A stretch of 64,000 nt of DNA from Geothrix edaphica (GCF_030268045.1 NZ_BSDC01000001.1:310001-374000); one strand, 5' to 3'. Positions 26,503-35,238 are shown, counted from the first letter of the stretch. A program made the numbers and translations. The notes: generated by a model from the letters alone, not told the origin.

Positions 26503-29037
26503 CTACCCCATCGGCTCCTCATGCCCGCACTTGGGGCAGATGAGTACCTGGATGGGGTCCTTGCCCCGGGGCTTGCGGGTCTTCTCGCCCATGCTGGGGT
26601 TCTTGCAAGCGGGGCAGGTGACGGGGACGGGCTTGTCCCAGGCGGTGAAGTCGCACTTGGGGTAGTTGGTGCAGCCGTAGAAGACCTTGCCGAAGCGGGT
26701 CTTGCGGGGGCTGAGGCCGCCGCCGCACTTGGGGCAGGGCACGGCCAGGATCTCCTTCTTCACCGTCTTGCAGGTCGGGTAGTCGATGCAGCAGATGAAT
26801 TCGCCGTAGCGGCCGTGGCGCTTCACGAAGTCCTTGCCGCAGTTGGGGCACTTCTCCCCGATGGGCTCGTCCGGCGGCACGGGGATGCCCTTGGGATCGG
26901 CCTTCACGATGCCCTTGCACTTGGGGTAGTTGGGGCAGGCCCAGAAGGGGCCCCACTGGCCCTTGCGCAGGTTCATGGGCGTGGTGCCGCAGAGCGGGCA
27001 CTCCGGCGCGTCCTCGGGCTCCTCCATCTTCTCCAGGTCCGCCGTGTAGTCGCACTTGTCCTTCTCGGCCTCGGCGCTGTAGTTGGTGCAGCCCACGAAG
27101 AGCCCGTTGCGGCCGATGCGCTTGAGCAGCACGCCCGGGTGCTTCTTCCGGTCGCCGCACTTGGGGCACTTCTCGCCCGTGGGCACGCCGGCCTTCAGGT
27201 TCTGCATGTCCTGCCCGGCAGCGGCCAGGGCCTGCTCGAAGGGGCCGTAGAAGTCGGTCATGGCCTTCTTGAAGGTGAGCTTGCCGTCCTCGATGAGGTC
27301 GAGGTTGCCCTCCATGCCCGAGGTGTACTTGCTGTCCAGCAGGCGCGGGAAGCCCTGGATGAGCAGCTCGGTGACCACCATGCCCAGCTCCGTGGGCTTG
27401 AAGCGGCCCTCGTGCTTCTTCACGTAGTCCCGGTCCTGGATGGTGCTGATGATGCTGGCGTAGGTGGAGGGGCGGCCGATGCCGTCCTCCTCCAGTTCCT
27501 TCACCAGGGTGGCTTCGTTGAAGCGGGCGGGGGGCTTGGTGAACTGCTGGTCGGCGTCGAGCTGCTCCAGCTTCAGGGCCTCGCCCAGCTTGAGGGCCGG
27601 TAGCAGGGCCTCGTCCTCGTCCTCCTCGTCGCCCTTGGTGGCGTCGGCGATGGACTCGGCCTCGGTCTCCGTCTTCTCGGCGCGGTAGACCGCCAGCCAG
27701 CCGGGGAAGCGCTCGATCTCGCCCTTGGCCTCGAAGAGCGCCGTCTCCTTGCCGACTTCCGCTTCCGTCTGCACCACCGTCTCGTCGAAGCGCGCGGCCT
27801 CCATCTGCGAGGCCATGGTGCGCCGCCAGATGAGGGCGTAGAGGCGGAACTGATCCGGTTCGAGGTGCCCGCGCAGGGACTCGGGCGTGCGGGTGATGTC
27901 CGTGGGGCGGATGGCCTCGTGGGCGTCCTGGGCGCCGGCCTTGCCGGTGTAGACCCGGGCCTTGGCGGGCAGGTACTCCTTGCCGTACTTCTTCGCGATG
28001 AACTCGCGGGTGGCGTCGATGGCCTCGGGGGCCATGCGGGGCGAATCCGTGCGCATGTAGGTGATGAGGCCCACGGGGCCCTCGCCGAAGTCCACGCCCT
28101 CGTACAGCCGCTGGGCGTTCTGCATGGTGCGGCTCACGCTCATCTTCAGCTTCTGGGCCGATTCCTGCTGCAGCTTGGCGGTGGTGAAGGGGGCGGCGGG
28201 GTTCCGCTTCTTCTCCTTGGTCTCCAGGCTGGTGACCGTGTAGGTGGCCTTCTCCAGCTTGGCCTTCAGGTCCTTGGCCTGGACGGCGTCCGCCACGCGA
28301 CGCTTGGTCTCCTTGTTGCCCAGCTGCAGGGCCTCGCCGCCCACCTTCACCAGCTTCATCCAGAAGCTGGGGGGCAGCTTGGCGGCGAACCGGCCCTTCA
28401 GCACCCAGTACTCGACGGGGTTGAAGGCCAGGATCTCCTTCTCGCGGTCCACGATGATGCGCACGGCCACGCTCTGGACGCGGCCGGCCGAGAGGCCCCG
28501 GCGCACCTTGTCCCAGAGCACCTGGCTCACCTTGTAGCCCACCAGGCGGTCCAGCACGCGGCGGGCCCGCTGGGCGTCCACCAGCTTCTTATTAATGACC
28601 GTGGGCGCGGCCATGGCCTTCTGGATGCCCGCCGGGGTGATCTCGTTAAACAGGACCCGGCTCACCGGCAGGCTCTTGGGCGGCTTGATGGCCTCCAGCA
28701 GGTGCCAGCTGATGGCCTCCCCCTCGCGGTCGGGGTCGGTGGCGAGCACGAGCTCGGAGGCGGACTTGGCGGCGGTGCGCAGCTCCCGGACCACCTTCTC
28801 CTTGGCCGGGCTGATCTCGTATTCCTCCTGGAACCCGTTCTCGATGTCCACGCCCAGCTTGCGGGGCAGATCCCGGATGTGGCCCACGGAGGCCATGACC
28901 TTGTACCCCTTGCCCAGGTACTTGGTGATGGTCTTGGCCTTGGAGGGGCTTTCGACGATCACGAGCTTCGAGCCCTTCACGGTGGGCTCGGCGGGGCTTG
29001 GTGCACCGGCATCGTCTTGCTTCAGCTTCCTGGCCAC
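26503..29037 (-). CDS. topA: DNA topoisomerase I
   Basis: An 844-residue type IA topoisomerase that relaxes negative supercoils. The Toprim domain is at the start (KLVIVESPSKAKTITKYLGK and ATDPDREGEAISWHL with its DxDxEG-like acid cluster); the active-site Tyr is in GLITYMRTDSPR near residue 330; HEAIRPTDI follows. The C-terminus has at least five Cys4 zinc ribbons (CPKCGDRKKHPG, CPLCGTTPMNLR, CPNCGKDFVKRHG, CPKCGGGLSPRK, CPACKNPSMGEK, last pair CPKCGH), more than in E. coli. An acidic linker (EEDEDEALL) is seen near residue 480. Its 3' end marks the edge of the foreign island. Possibly cotranscribed after dprA (48-base gap). Confidence 0.96.
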   Translation of the reverse strand: MARKLKQDDAGAPSPAEPTVKGSKLVIVESPSKAKTITKYLGKGYKVMASVGHIRDLPRKLGVDIENGFQEEYEISPAKEKVVRELRTAAKSASELVLATDPDREGEAISWHLLEAIKPPKSLPVSRVLFNEITPAGIQKAMAAPTVINKKLVDAQRARRVLDRLVGYKVSQVLWDKVRRGLSAGRVQSVAVRIIVDREKEILAFNPVEYWVLKGRFAAKLPPSFWMKLVKVGGEALQLGNKETKRRVADAVQAKDLKAKLEKATYTVTSLETKEKKRNPAAPFTTAKLQQESAQKLKMSVSRTMQNAQRLYEGVDFGEGPVGLITYMRTDSPRMAPEAIDATREFIAKKYGKEYLPAKARVYTGKAGAQDAHEAIRPTDITRTPESLRGHLEPDQFRLYALIWRRTMASQMEAARFDETVVQTEAEVGKETALFEAKGEIERFPGWLAVYRAEKTETEAESIADATKGDEEDEDEALLPALKLGEALKLEQLDADQQFTKPPARFNEATLVKELEEDGIGRPSTYASIISTIQDRDYVKKHEGRFKPTELGMVVTELLIQGFPRLLDSKYTSGMEGNLDLIEDGKLTFKKAMTDFYGPFEQALAAAGQDMQNLKAGVPTGEKCPKCGDRKKHPGVLLKRIGRNGLFVGCTNYSAEAEKDKCDYTADLEKMEEPEDAPECPLCGTTPMNLRKGQWGPFWACPNYPKCKGIVKADPKGIPVPPDEPIGEKCPNCGKDFVKRHGRYGEFICCIDYPTCKTVKKEILAVPCPKCGGGLSPRKTRFGKVFYGCTNYPKCDFTAWDKPVPVTCPACKNPSMGEKTRKPRGKDPIQVLICPKCGHEEPMG

Positions 29038-29085
29038 GGCGGAACTCCTAGGGGCCTAAGGATGGAACCTAAGGGCGGAGGTTTG

Positions 29086-29943
29086 TCAAGTGACTGGGGT
29101 GGGGCCGAGGTCCTCCAGGAGGTCGGCAGGCGATAGGCAAATGCGTGCGGCGCCTTCCCTTAGCAAGGCATTGGGGCCCTCGGCGGAAGGATCTTCCGGC
29201 GCCCCGGGGCAGACCCAGAGCTCCCGGCCCAGGTCGAGGGCGAGGCGGGCGGTGACCAGGGAGCCGGACTTCAGGCGGGCCTCGGTGACCAGGACGCCGT
29301 CCGACCAGGCCGCCAGCAGCCAGTTGCGCCGGGGGAAGTGCCATTTCCGGGGCGGGGCCTCGGGCGGGAAGGGGGTGATGACCCCGCCCCCGGCCGCCAC
29401 CATGCGGTCCATGAGGTCGCGGTGCTCCGGCGGGTAGGGGTGGTCCAGGCCCGAGCCCATGACGCCCCAGGTGGCGGCCAGGCCCGACTCGGCTTCGAGG
29501 GCCCCCGTGTGGGCGGCCCCGTCGATGCCCCGGGCCAGGCCCGAGATCACGGCCACGCCCGCCTCTGTGAGTGCCTTCGCCCAGGCCCGCGTGCGCTCCC
29601 GCCCGCGGCGACTGGCCACGCGGCTGCCCACGATGGCGATGCGCCGGGCCCCGCTCGAGGAGGGCGGCGGCAGCGTCCCCCGCACCCACAGGGCCACGGG
29701 GTAGGGCAGGGGCGCCTGGAGGGTGTCCACGCCCGGATCCCCCGGCAGCAGCAGGCGGGCGCCCTGGTCCTGGGCCTCCTGGCGGCGGCGGGGCAGGTCG
29801 TCCGCCAGGTGGGCCAGGGTGTCGGCCTGCGTGGCGGTCAGGCTGGGCTCGACCCCGGCCTGGAGGGCCTCCCAGGCCTCGGCCTTCCAGCGTTCCGGCC
29901 AGTCCAGCACGGTGAAGGCGAGGGCCCAGAGGGCGAGGTCCAT
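29086..29943 (-). CDS. dprA: DNA-processing protein DprA
   Basis: A 285-residue DprA/Smf protein, which binds incoming single-stranded DNA and loads RecA during natural transformation. The Rossmann core has IAIVGSRVASRRGRERTRAW, AVISGLARGIDGAAHTGALE (GLARGID motif), the TWGVMGSGLDHPYPPEH loop, and the SGSLVTARLALDLGRELWVC region. A poorly conserved 95-residue N-terminal helical segment precedes it. ATG at 29943 has a weak site (GGAACACCCC); a GTG 12 codons upstream is an alternative. The dprA-topA order is a classic arrangement. Confidence 0.9.
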   Translation of the reverse strand: MDLALWALAFTVLDWPERWKAEAWEALQAGVEPSLTATQADTLAHLADDLPRRRQEAQDQGARLLLPGDPGVDTLQAPLPYPVALWVRGTLPPPSSSGARRIAIVGSRVASRRGRERTRAWAKALTEAGVAVISGLARGIDGAAHTGALEAESGLAATWGVMGSGLDHPYPPEHRDLMDRMVAAGGGVITPFPPEAPPRKWHFPRRNWLLAAWSDGVLVTEARLKSGSLVTARLALDLGRELWVCPGAPEDPSAEGPNALLREGAARICLSPADLLEDLGPTPVT

Positions 29944-30009
29944 GGGGTGTTCCGGTAGGATGGAGGCTATCGTGGCCACCTGAAGTAGTGGAGCGCAAGG
30001 GCTTTCCCC

Positions 30010-30037
30010 TTGCGTTCCCTCCGTACATGGCTACACT
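30010..30037 (+). promoter_or_regulatory. Candidate promoter of rpmB
   Basis: TTGCGT (30010-30015), a 16-base spacer and TACACT (30032-30037) make a reasonable sigma-70 promoter 40 bases ahead of rpmB. The spacer is one base short of ideal. Confidence 0.4.
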
Positions 30038-30078
30038 GGTTCTCTTGGCTGTTTTCACTTCTGGCTCGTGAGGTTCCC

Positions 30079-30270
30079 ATGTCCCGTCAGTGCGAAGTCT
30101 GTGGCAAGAAGCCCCAGTTCGGGAACAACGTCTCCCATTCCAACAACGTCACCAAGCGCCGCTGGAACCCGAACATCCAGCGCGTGCGCGCCCTGGTGGG
30201 CGGCGCCCCCAAGCGCCTGCGCGTCTGCACCTCCTGCATCCAGGCCGGCAAGGTCCTGAAGGCGGTCTAA
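30079..30270 (+). CDS. rpmB: 50S ribosomal protein L28
   Basis: A 63-residue L28: [20 protein letters not shown], then [19 protein letters not shown] and a C-terminal [16 protein letters not shown]. It is the zinc-binding (C+) form: Cys-x2-Cys near the start and Cys-x2-Cys near the end form the zinc site. ATG at 30079 is chosen by homology; AGGTTCCC lies just before it. It is followed by a strong hairpin terminator. Confidence 0.95.
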   Translation: MSRQCEVCGKKPQFGNNVSHSNNVTKRRWNPNIQRVRALVGGAPKRLRVCTSCIQAGKVLKAV

Positions 30271-30286
30271 GGTTCAGGCACAACCT

Positions 30287-30316
30287 CGAAGCGGCGGCCG
30301 GACGGCCGCCGCTTCG
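30287..30316 (+). terminator. Hairpin terminator after rpmB
   Basis: A perfect 14-bp inverted repeat, CGAAGCGGCGGCCG at 30287-30300 and its complement at 30303-30316 with a minimal loop, begins 17 bases after the rpmB stop. No T-run follows. Confidence 0.65.
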
Positions 30317-30350
30317 CGTTCGGTCCGGGCCCGCCTGTCACACTGACCTC

Positions 30351-31052
30351 ATGCTCCTCGCCCTCGACACCACCACGGAGATCCTGCACCTGGCGCTGAT
30401 CCGGGGCGAGCGGGCGTGGGCGCGGCGGGTGCTGTCGGGCGTGGGGCGGGGGCACAGCGAGCGCCTGATCCCCACCCTGGACGAGCTCATGGCCGAGGCG
30501 GGCGCGCGGCCCGCGGACCTGACCGGCGTGGCCGCCTGCCTGGGGCCCGGGGGTTTCACCAGCCTGCGCATCGGCGTGGCCACGGCCGAGGGCTTCGGCC
30601 TCACGGGCCTGCCCACCTGGGGCTTCTCCGCCTTCGCCCTGCGGGCCGAGGCGCTGCGCCGGACGGGTGTGGCCGGACCCTTCTGGATCCTCCTGGACGG
30701 CCAGCGCAGCGAGGCCTTCCACCAGCGCTGGACCGACGACGGTCCCACGGAACCCGCCGCCAAGCACCCCCTGGCCACGCTGCCGGAGCGAGTGGGCGCC
30801 GAGCCCTGGTGGGCCCCGGAGGCCTTCGCCCCCAAGGTGGAGGCCCTGCTGCCCGCGGCCCAGCGCATCCCCCTGGCGGACGAGGGCGAGGCCACCCTGG
30901 CGGGCCTGGCGACCCTGGCGCGGCGGGTCTCCCAGGGGCCTCCCGAGGCGCCCCTGGTGCCCTTCTACCTGCGGGAGACCGATGCGGAAGTGAACTTCCC
31001 CCACGCCGCCGCCCACCTGCCCGAGGCCCTGCGGAAGGGCGTGGCGCGATGA
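30351..31052 (+). CDS. tsaB: tRNA t6A synthesis protein TsaB
   Basis: A 233-residue ASKHA-fold protein, the partner that organises TsaD and TsaE for N6-threonylcarbamoyladenosine formation on tRNAs reading ANN codons. Family landmarks: MLLALDTTTEILHLALIRGE at the start, GRGHSERLIPTLDELMAEAG, and the conserved GVAACLGPGGFTSLRIGVAT. The C-terminal half is more divergent, as usual. The stop overlaps the start of rimI by four bases, the common tsaB-rimI pairing. Confidence 0.93.
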   Translation: MLLALDTTTEILHLALIRGERAWARRVLSGVGRGHSERLIPTLDELMAEAGARPADLTGVAACLGPGGFTSLRIGVATAEGFGLTGLPTWGFSAFALRAEALRRTGVAGPFWILLDGQRSEAFHQRWTDDGPTEPAAKHPLATLPERVGAEPWWAPEAFAPKVEALLPAAQRIPLADEGEATLAGLATLARRVSQGPPEAPLVPFYLRETDAEVNFPHAAAHLPEALRKGVAR

Positions 31053-31477
31053 GAAGGCGCCCGGAGGTGGAGGTGCTGAGGCTGGCGGAGGCGGCGCCCC
31101 TGCCGGAGTGGGTCTCGCGGCTGGACCGGCTGGCCTTCGGCGCGGCCTGGACCAGCCTGGCCCCCCACGAGGCCCTGTGGGTCATTCCCGAGCTGGCCTT
31201 CGCCCGGTGGTCCCGGGTGCCCGCGGCCGGGGAGGCGGAGCTGCTGCGCATCGCCGTGGCACCGGAGGCCCGGGGGCAGGGCCTGGGCCTTGTCCTGTTG
31301 GAGGCCTGCCAGCGCGACCTGGCCGGGGAGGGCCTGGTCCATCTCTTCCTGGAGGTGCGGCCCTCCAACGACCATGCCATCCGCCTCTACGAAGCCTGCG
31401 GCTGGGAGACCTGCGGCCGCCGCCACCGGTACTACACCGACGGCGAGGACGCGCTGCTGTTCCAGCGGATGGGCTGA
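31049..31477 (+). CDS. rimI: GNAT N-acetyltransferase, RimI-like
   Basis: A 142-residue GNAT acetyltransferase. The acetyl-CoA-binding motif A is ELLRIAVAPEARGQGLGLVL with R-G-Q-G-L-G, and the following HLFLEVRPSNDHAIRLYEAC is the RimI signature (EVRxSNxxAxxLYxxxGF-like, here GWETCGRRHRYY). RimI acetylates the N-terminal alanine of ribosomal protein S18 in E. coli. The ATGA overlap with tsaB supports the start and the assignment. The N-terminus is somewhat longer and divergent. Confidence 0.88.
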   Translation: MRRRPEVEVLRLAEAAPLPEWVSRLDRLAFGAAWTSLAPHEALWVIPELAFARWSRVPAAGEAELLRIAVAPEARGQGLGLVLLEACQRDLAGEGLVHLFLEVRPSNDHAIRLYEACGWETCGRRHRYYTDGEDALLFQRMG

Positions 31478-31545
31478 GCGCCACGGGGTTTGGACCGGTG
31501 GATTCAGGCTACGCATGAATCCGTTAAATTGACGACCAAAGGGTA

Positions 31546-31581
31546 TTGACCAAGATGACGGTGGAGGTAATGTTATCTCCA
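31546..31581 (+). promoter_or_regulatory. Promoter and candidate Rrf2 operator
   Basis: TTGACC (31546-31551), a 16-base spacer, and TAATGT (31568-31573) form a probable promoter. Lying over the -10 box is an imperfect dyad, TGGAGGTAATGTTATCTCCA (31562-31581), in which 8 of 10 base pairs match. It is 20 bases from the rrf2 start, the expected site for autorepression. Confidence 0.55.
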
Positions 31582-31600
31582 AGGTCACCTTCGAGGTCCC

Positions 31601-32077
31601 ATGGTCGGCATCTCCAGACAGACAGATTACGCGGCACGGCTGGTGCTCCACCTGGCTTCGCTGCCGGAGGGGACCCGGGCCTCCATCGCGGAGATCGCCG
31701 CGGCCCGCCTCCTGCCCGCGCCCTTCGTCCGCCGCCTCATCGGCGGCCTCGCCAAGGCGGGCATCCTCCAGACGGCCCGGGGCACGGGCGGCGGCATCGC
31801 CCTGGCCCGCCCCGCCTCGGAGATCTCCCTCCTGGACGTGGTGACCGCCCTCGAAGGCCCCATCGTCCTCAACCAGTGCCTGGACGGACACCACCACTGC
31901 CCGCTGGCGCATGGCTGCCCCATCCAGACGGCCTGGGCCGAGGCCGCCCGCACCCTTGAGACCCACCTGGCCGGCGTGCGCTTCGATGCGCTGGCCCGCA
32001 CCCCGGAGACCCACCTCGCCGCCCACCTGCGCTGCCATTCGGCGCTCAGGACCCAGGCGGCGTCGAACTGTTCCTGA
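31601..32077 (+). CDS. Rrf2-family transcription regulator, probable Fe-S sensor
   Basis: A 158-residue Rrf2 protein. The winged helix covers residues 1-70 (MVGISRQTDYAARLVLHLAS, IGGLAKAGILQTARGTGGGI). Three cysteines, Cys93, Cys100 and Cys106 (NQCLDGHHHCPLAHGC), are spaced like the cluster ligands of NsrR-type sensors, so it should bind an iron-sulfur cluster and respond to nitric oxide, oxygen or iron. ATG has GAGGT upstream. It lies 43 bases ahead of cydA with no visible promoter between, so it very likely controls its own transcript and cydAB, which fits an NO- or oxygen-sensing job. Confidence 0.87.
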   Translation: MVGISRQTDYAARLVLHLASLPEGTRASIAEIAAARLLPAPFVRRLIGGLAKAGILQTARGTGGGIALARPASEISLLDVVTALEGPIVLNQCLDGHHHCPLAHGCPIQTAWAEAARTLETHLAGVRFDALARTPETHLAAHLRCHSALRTQAASNCS

Positions 32078-32120
32078 TCCCCTAACCCCCATCCCCAACC
32101 CAGACCTGTAGGAGGAGTCC

Positions 32121-33440
32121 GTGGACGCCTTGACCTTGTCGCGCCTGCAATTCGCGGTGGCGACCTATTTCCACTTCCTGTTCGTGCCCTTGACGCTGGG
32201 GCTCTCGATGCTCGTCGCCATCATGGAGACGCAGTACGTGCGCACCGGCGACGAGGACTACAAGCGCATGACGAAGTTCTGGGGAAAGCTCTTCCTCATC
32301 AACTTCGCCGTGGGCATCGTCACGGGCCTCACGCTGGAGTTCCAGTTCGGCACGAACTGGTCGCGCTACTCCGCCTACGTGGGCGACATCTTCGGCTCGC
32401 TGCTGGCCATCGAGGCCACGGCGGCCTTCTTCCTGGAATCCACCTTCATCGCGGTGTGGTACTTCGGCTGGGACAAGCTCTCGAGGAAGGCCCACGCGGT
32501 GACGATCTGGCTGGTGGCCATCGCCTCGAACATCTCGGCCTTCTGGATCCTGGTGGCCAACGCCTGGATGCAGCACCCCGTGGGCTACGCGCTGCGCCAC
32601 GGTCGGGCCGAGCTGGCGGACTTTTTCGCCGTCATCACCCAGCGCTTCGCCATCCTCGAGTTCATCCACACTCTGGGCGGAGCCTACCTCACGGCGGGTT
32701 TCTTCGTGCTGGGCATCTCGGCGTGGCACATGCTCCGCAAGCAGGAGGTGGCCTTCTTCAAGAAGTCCTTCCGCATCGCCGCCGCCTGGACGCTGATCTT
32801 CGCCCTGTTCGAGATCGCCCAGGGCCACATGAACGCCGAGATCCTGGGCCAGGCCCAGCCCACCAAGCTCGCGGCCATGGAAGCCCACTGGGAGACGGGC
32901 CGGAACGTGCCCATGAACCTCGTCGCCTGGCCCGACGCGAAGCATGAACGCAACACGGTGCAGAGCCTGTCCGTGCCCAGCGGCCTCAGCCTGATGGCCA
33001 CCTACTCCACTGCCGGCGAGGTGAAGGGGTTGAAGGACTACCCCGCTTCCGAGCGCCCGCCGGTGCTGCCGGTGTTCCTCAGCTTCCGCGCCATGGTGGG
33101 CCTGGCCTTCCTCTTCCTGGCCGTGGGTCTTTACGCCTGGCTGAAGCGGGAGTGCATCGAGGACCGCCAAGGCTTCCTCCGCATCCTGCCCTGGCTGATC
33201 CCGCTGCCCTACCTGGCCAACGAACTGGGCTGGACCCTCGCGGAGCTGGGCCGCCAACCATGGATCGTCTACGGCCTGATGAAGACCACGGATGCGGTCT
33301 CGCCCATCGCCGTGTCCCAGGTGGGCACGTCGCTGGTGGCCTTCTTTCTCGTCTACGCGCTGCTGGGCGCCGTGGACTTCTACCTGCTGTTCAAGTTCGC
33401 CCGCAAGGGCCCTGAAGCCGCGCCCGCGGCCGTGAAGTGA
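32121..33440 (+). CDS. cydA: Cytochrome bd ubiquinol oxidase subunit I
   Basis: A 439-residue membrane protein, the catalytic subunit that takes electrons from quinol to reduce oxygen with high affinity. The N-terminus LSRLQFAVATYFHFLFVPLT includes His18, the expected heme b595 ligand. AVWYFGWDKLSRKAH, ANAWMQHPVGYAL and ILEFIHTLGGAYLTAGFFVL are core family segments, and ELGRQPWIVYGLMKTTDAVS is the late GRQPW motif. The Q-loop is short (short-Q type, as in many non-proteobacteria). GTG start with GGAGGAGTCC. First enzyme gene after the Rrf2 regulator. Confidence 0.95.
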   Translation: MDALTLSRLQFAVATYFHFLFVPLTLGLSMLVAIMETQYVRTGDEDYKRMTKFWGKLFLINFAVGIVTGLTLEFQFGTNWSRYSAYVGDIFGSLLAIEATAAFFLESTFIAVWYFGWDKLSRKAHAVTIWLVAIASNISAFWILVANAWMQHPVGYALRHGRAELADFFAVITQRFAILEFIHTLGGAYLTAGFFVLGISAWHMLRKQEVAFFKKSFRIAAAWTLIFALFEIAQGHMNAEILGQAQPTKLAAMEAHWETGRNVPMNLVAWPDAKHERNTVQSLSVPSGLSLMATYSTAGEVKGLKDYPASERPPVLPVFLSFRAMVGLAFLFLAVGLYAWLKRECIEDRQGFLRILPWLIPLPYLANELGWTLAELGRQPWIVYGLMKTTDAVSPIAVSQVGTSLVAFFLVYALLGAVDFYLLFKFARKGPEAAPAAVK

Positions 33441-33451
33441 GGGAGGCGATC

Positions 33452-34477
33452 ATGCTCGAGACCATCTGGTTCGTGATCTGGGGAGTGGCCTGGGCCGTCT
33501 ACTTCATGCTCGACGGCTTCGACCTGGGCCTGGGGACCCTCTTCCCCTTCCTGGCGAAAAATGAAGCCGAGAAGCGGATCCTCGTGAACGCCATGGGCCC
33601 CTTCTGGGATGGCAACGAGGTGTGGCTCATCACGGCGGGCGGCGTGACCTTCGCGGCCTTCCCCCGGGCCTACGCCATCATGTTCTCCGGCCTCTACACG
33701 CCGCTGATGCTGCTGCTCTTCGCGCTCATTTTGCGGGGCGTGGCCTTCGAGTTCCGGGGCAAGGAGGACAGCCAGGCCTGGCGCACGACCTGGGACGCCT
33801 GCCTGGTGGTGGGCTCGTTCCTCCCGGCCCTGCTGCTGGGCGTGGCCTTCGCCAACATCTTCGCGGGCCTGCCGCTGGATGCCGGAGGCCTCTTCCACGG
33901 CAACCTGTTCACCCTGCTGAACCCCTACGGCCTGCTGGGGGGCGTGCTCTTCGTGTTGATCTTCGCCGTGCATGGCGCCCTGTGGCTGACCACCCGCACC
34001 GAGGGTGAGCTACAGGCCCGCGCCGGGCACCTCGCCACGTCGCTGTGGCTGGTGGAAGCCGTGGTGGCCGTGGCCTTCCTGACCATGACGTGGTTCAGCA
34101 CCCGGCTTTGGCAGAACGTCCTGGCCAAGCCCCTGCTGCTGATCCTGCCGCTCCTCGCGGTGGCGGGCCTGCTGTCACTGAGGGTGTTCGTGGCCAAGGG
34201 CGCCTGGTGGAAGGCCTGGTTCGCGTCTTCCGTCCTCATCCTGGGCGCGGTGCTCTTTGGTGTGGCGGGGCTGTTCCCCAACCTGCTGCCTTCCAGCCTG
34301 GACCCCACGGCCTCGGTGACCGCCTTCAATGCCGCCTCCAGTCCGCTGACGTTGAAGATCATGCTGGGCGTGGTGCTCTGCTTCCTGCCCGTGGTGATCG
34401 GCTACCAGCTGTGGGTCTACCTGAAGTTCCGGGACACGCTCACCGCCGAGAGCATCTCCCGCGGCCCTTCCTACTGA
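33452..34477 (+). CDS. cydB: Cytochrome bd ubiquinol oxidase subunit II
   Basis: A 341-residue subunit II with eight or nine hydrophobic helices. Landmarks: ETIWFVIWGVAWAVYFMLDG followed by FDLGLG (the family GFDLGxG), and NAMGPFWDGNEVWLITAGG with the conserved FWDGNEVWL. ATG at 33452 follows GGGAGGCGATC, 11 bases after cydA. No small CydX-like ORF is evident after it. Transcription ends at the adjacent hairpin. No cydDC genes lie in this window. Confidence 0.95.
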   Translation: MLETIWFVIWGVAWAVYFMLDGFDLGLGTLFPFLAKNEAEKRILVNAMGPFWDGNEVWLITAGGVTFAAFPRAYAIMFSGLYTPLMLLLFALILRGVAFEFRGKEDSQAWRTTWDACLVVGSFLPALLLGVAFANIFAGLPLDAGGLFHGNLFTLLNPYGLLGGVLFVLIFAVHGALWLTTRTEGELQARAGHLATSLWLVEAVVAVAFLTMTWFSTRLWQNVLAKPLLLILPLLAVAGLLSLRVFVAKGAWWKAWFASSVLILGAVLFGVAGLFPNLLPSSLDPTASVTAFNAASSPLTLKIMLGVVLCFLPVVIGYQLWVYLKFRDTLTAESISRGPSY

Positions 34478-34499
34478 CCTGATCCATCGCGTGTGAACC

Positions 34500-34535
34500 G
34501 GCTCCCCGTCCCATGGCGGGGTGGGGAGCCTTTGT
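34500..34535 (+). terminator. Terminator after cydB
   Basis: GGCTCCCC at 34500-34507 pairs with GGGGAGCC at 34523-34530, with an inner CCC/GGG pairing, followed by TTTGTGT. It lies 22 bases after the cydB stop and ends the rrf2-cydAB operon. Confidence 0.8.
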
Positions 34536-34577
34536 GTCCCATGCCCCGCTTCCGGGGCGATGCCAAGGAGATGTCCC

Positions 34578-35192
34578 ATGAAGTCCCTCATCCTGCCGGT
34601 GGCCCTGACCGCCGGGTTGCTGAGTCCTGCCTCGCTCCAGGCCCAGGAGGGCCCGTGGATGGTGCGCCTGCGCGCCGTCTCCCTCCAGCCCGCCGACAAG
34701 TCCGACGCGGCCTCCGGCCTCCCTGCCGACGCCATCCACGTCAGCTCGAAGACCATCCCCGAAGTGGACTTCAGCTACTTCTTCAGCCCGAACCTGGCCG
34801 CGGAACTGGTGCTCACGGTGCCCCAGAAGCATGATGTCACCCTGTCGGGCACGAAGATCGGCACCTTCAAGGAGCTGCCGCCCACCCTCACGGCCCAGTG
34901 GCACTTCCTTCCCGCCCGGACTGTGAATCCCTACGTCGGCGCGGGCCTGAACCTGACCCTCATCTCCGACGTGAAGCTGGCGGGCGGGGCGCTGGACCTG
35001 GACAAGAGCAGCGTGGGTCTGGCCGCCCAGGCTGGCGTGGACTTCCGGGTGGCCAGGAACTGCTTCATCAACCTCGACGTGAAATACGTGCAGATCCGGA
35101 GCGATGTGAAGGTCGCCGCGACCGGCGCCAAGGTCACGACCGTGAAGGTGGATCCCATGCTCTACGGTGTGGGTGTCGGTTACCGGTTTTAA
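34578..35192 (+). CDS. ompW: OmpW-family outer-membrane protein
   Basis: A 204-residue eight-stranded barrel with a signal peptide (MKSLILPVALTAGLLSPASL, cleaved after LQAQ). OmpW landmarks: WMVRLRAVSLQPADKSDAAS at the start, then the hallmark IPEVDFSYFFSPNLAAELVL and LPPTLTAQWHFLPARTVNPY-VGAGLN, ending in VGVGYRF with terminal Phe. AAGGAG precedes ATG by seven bases. OmpW proteins form narrow hydrophobic channels for small apolar compounds. Confidence 0.9.
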   Translation: MKSLILPVALTAGLLSPASLQAQEGPWMVRLRAVSLQPADKSDAASGLPADAIHVSSKTIPEVDFSYFFSPNLAAELVLTVPQKHDVTLSGTKIGTFKELPPTLTAQWHFLPARTVNPYVGAGLNLTLISDVKLAGGALDLDKSSVGLAAQAGVDFRVARNCFINLDVKYVQIRSDVKVAATGAKVTTVKVDPMLYGVGVGYRF

Positions 35193-35198
35193 TCCTGT

Positions 35199-35238
35199 CC
35201 GCAGGTCCCTGCCACGCAGGCGTGGCAGGGACCTGCGG
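35199..35238. terminator. Bidirectional hairpin terminator
   Basis: A perfect 18-bp inverted repeat (CCGCAGGTCCCTGCCACG at 35199-35216 with its complement at 35221-35238, 4-base loop) lies between the convergent ompW and metallo-beta-lactamase-fold genes. Confidence 0.75.
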
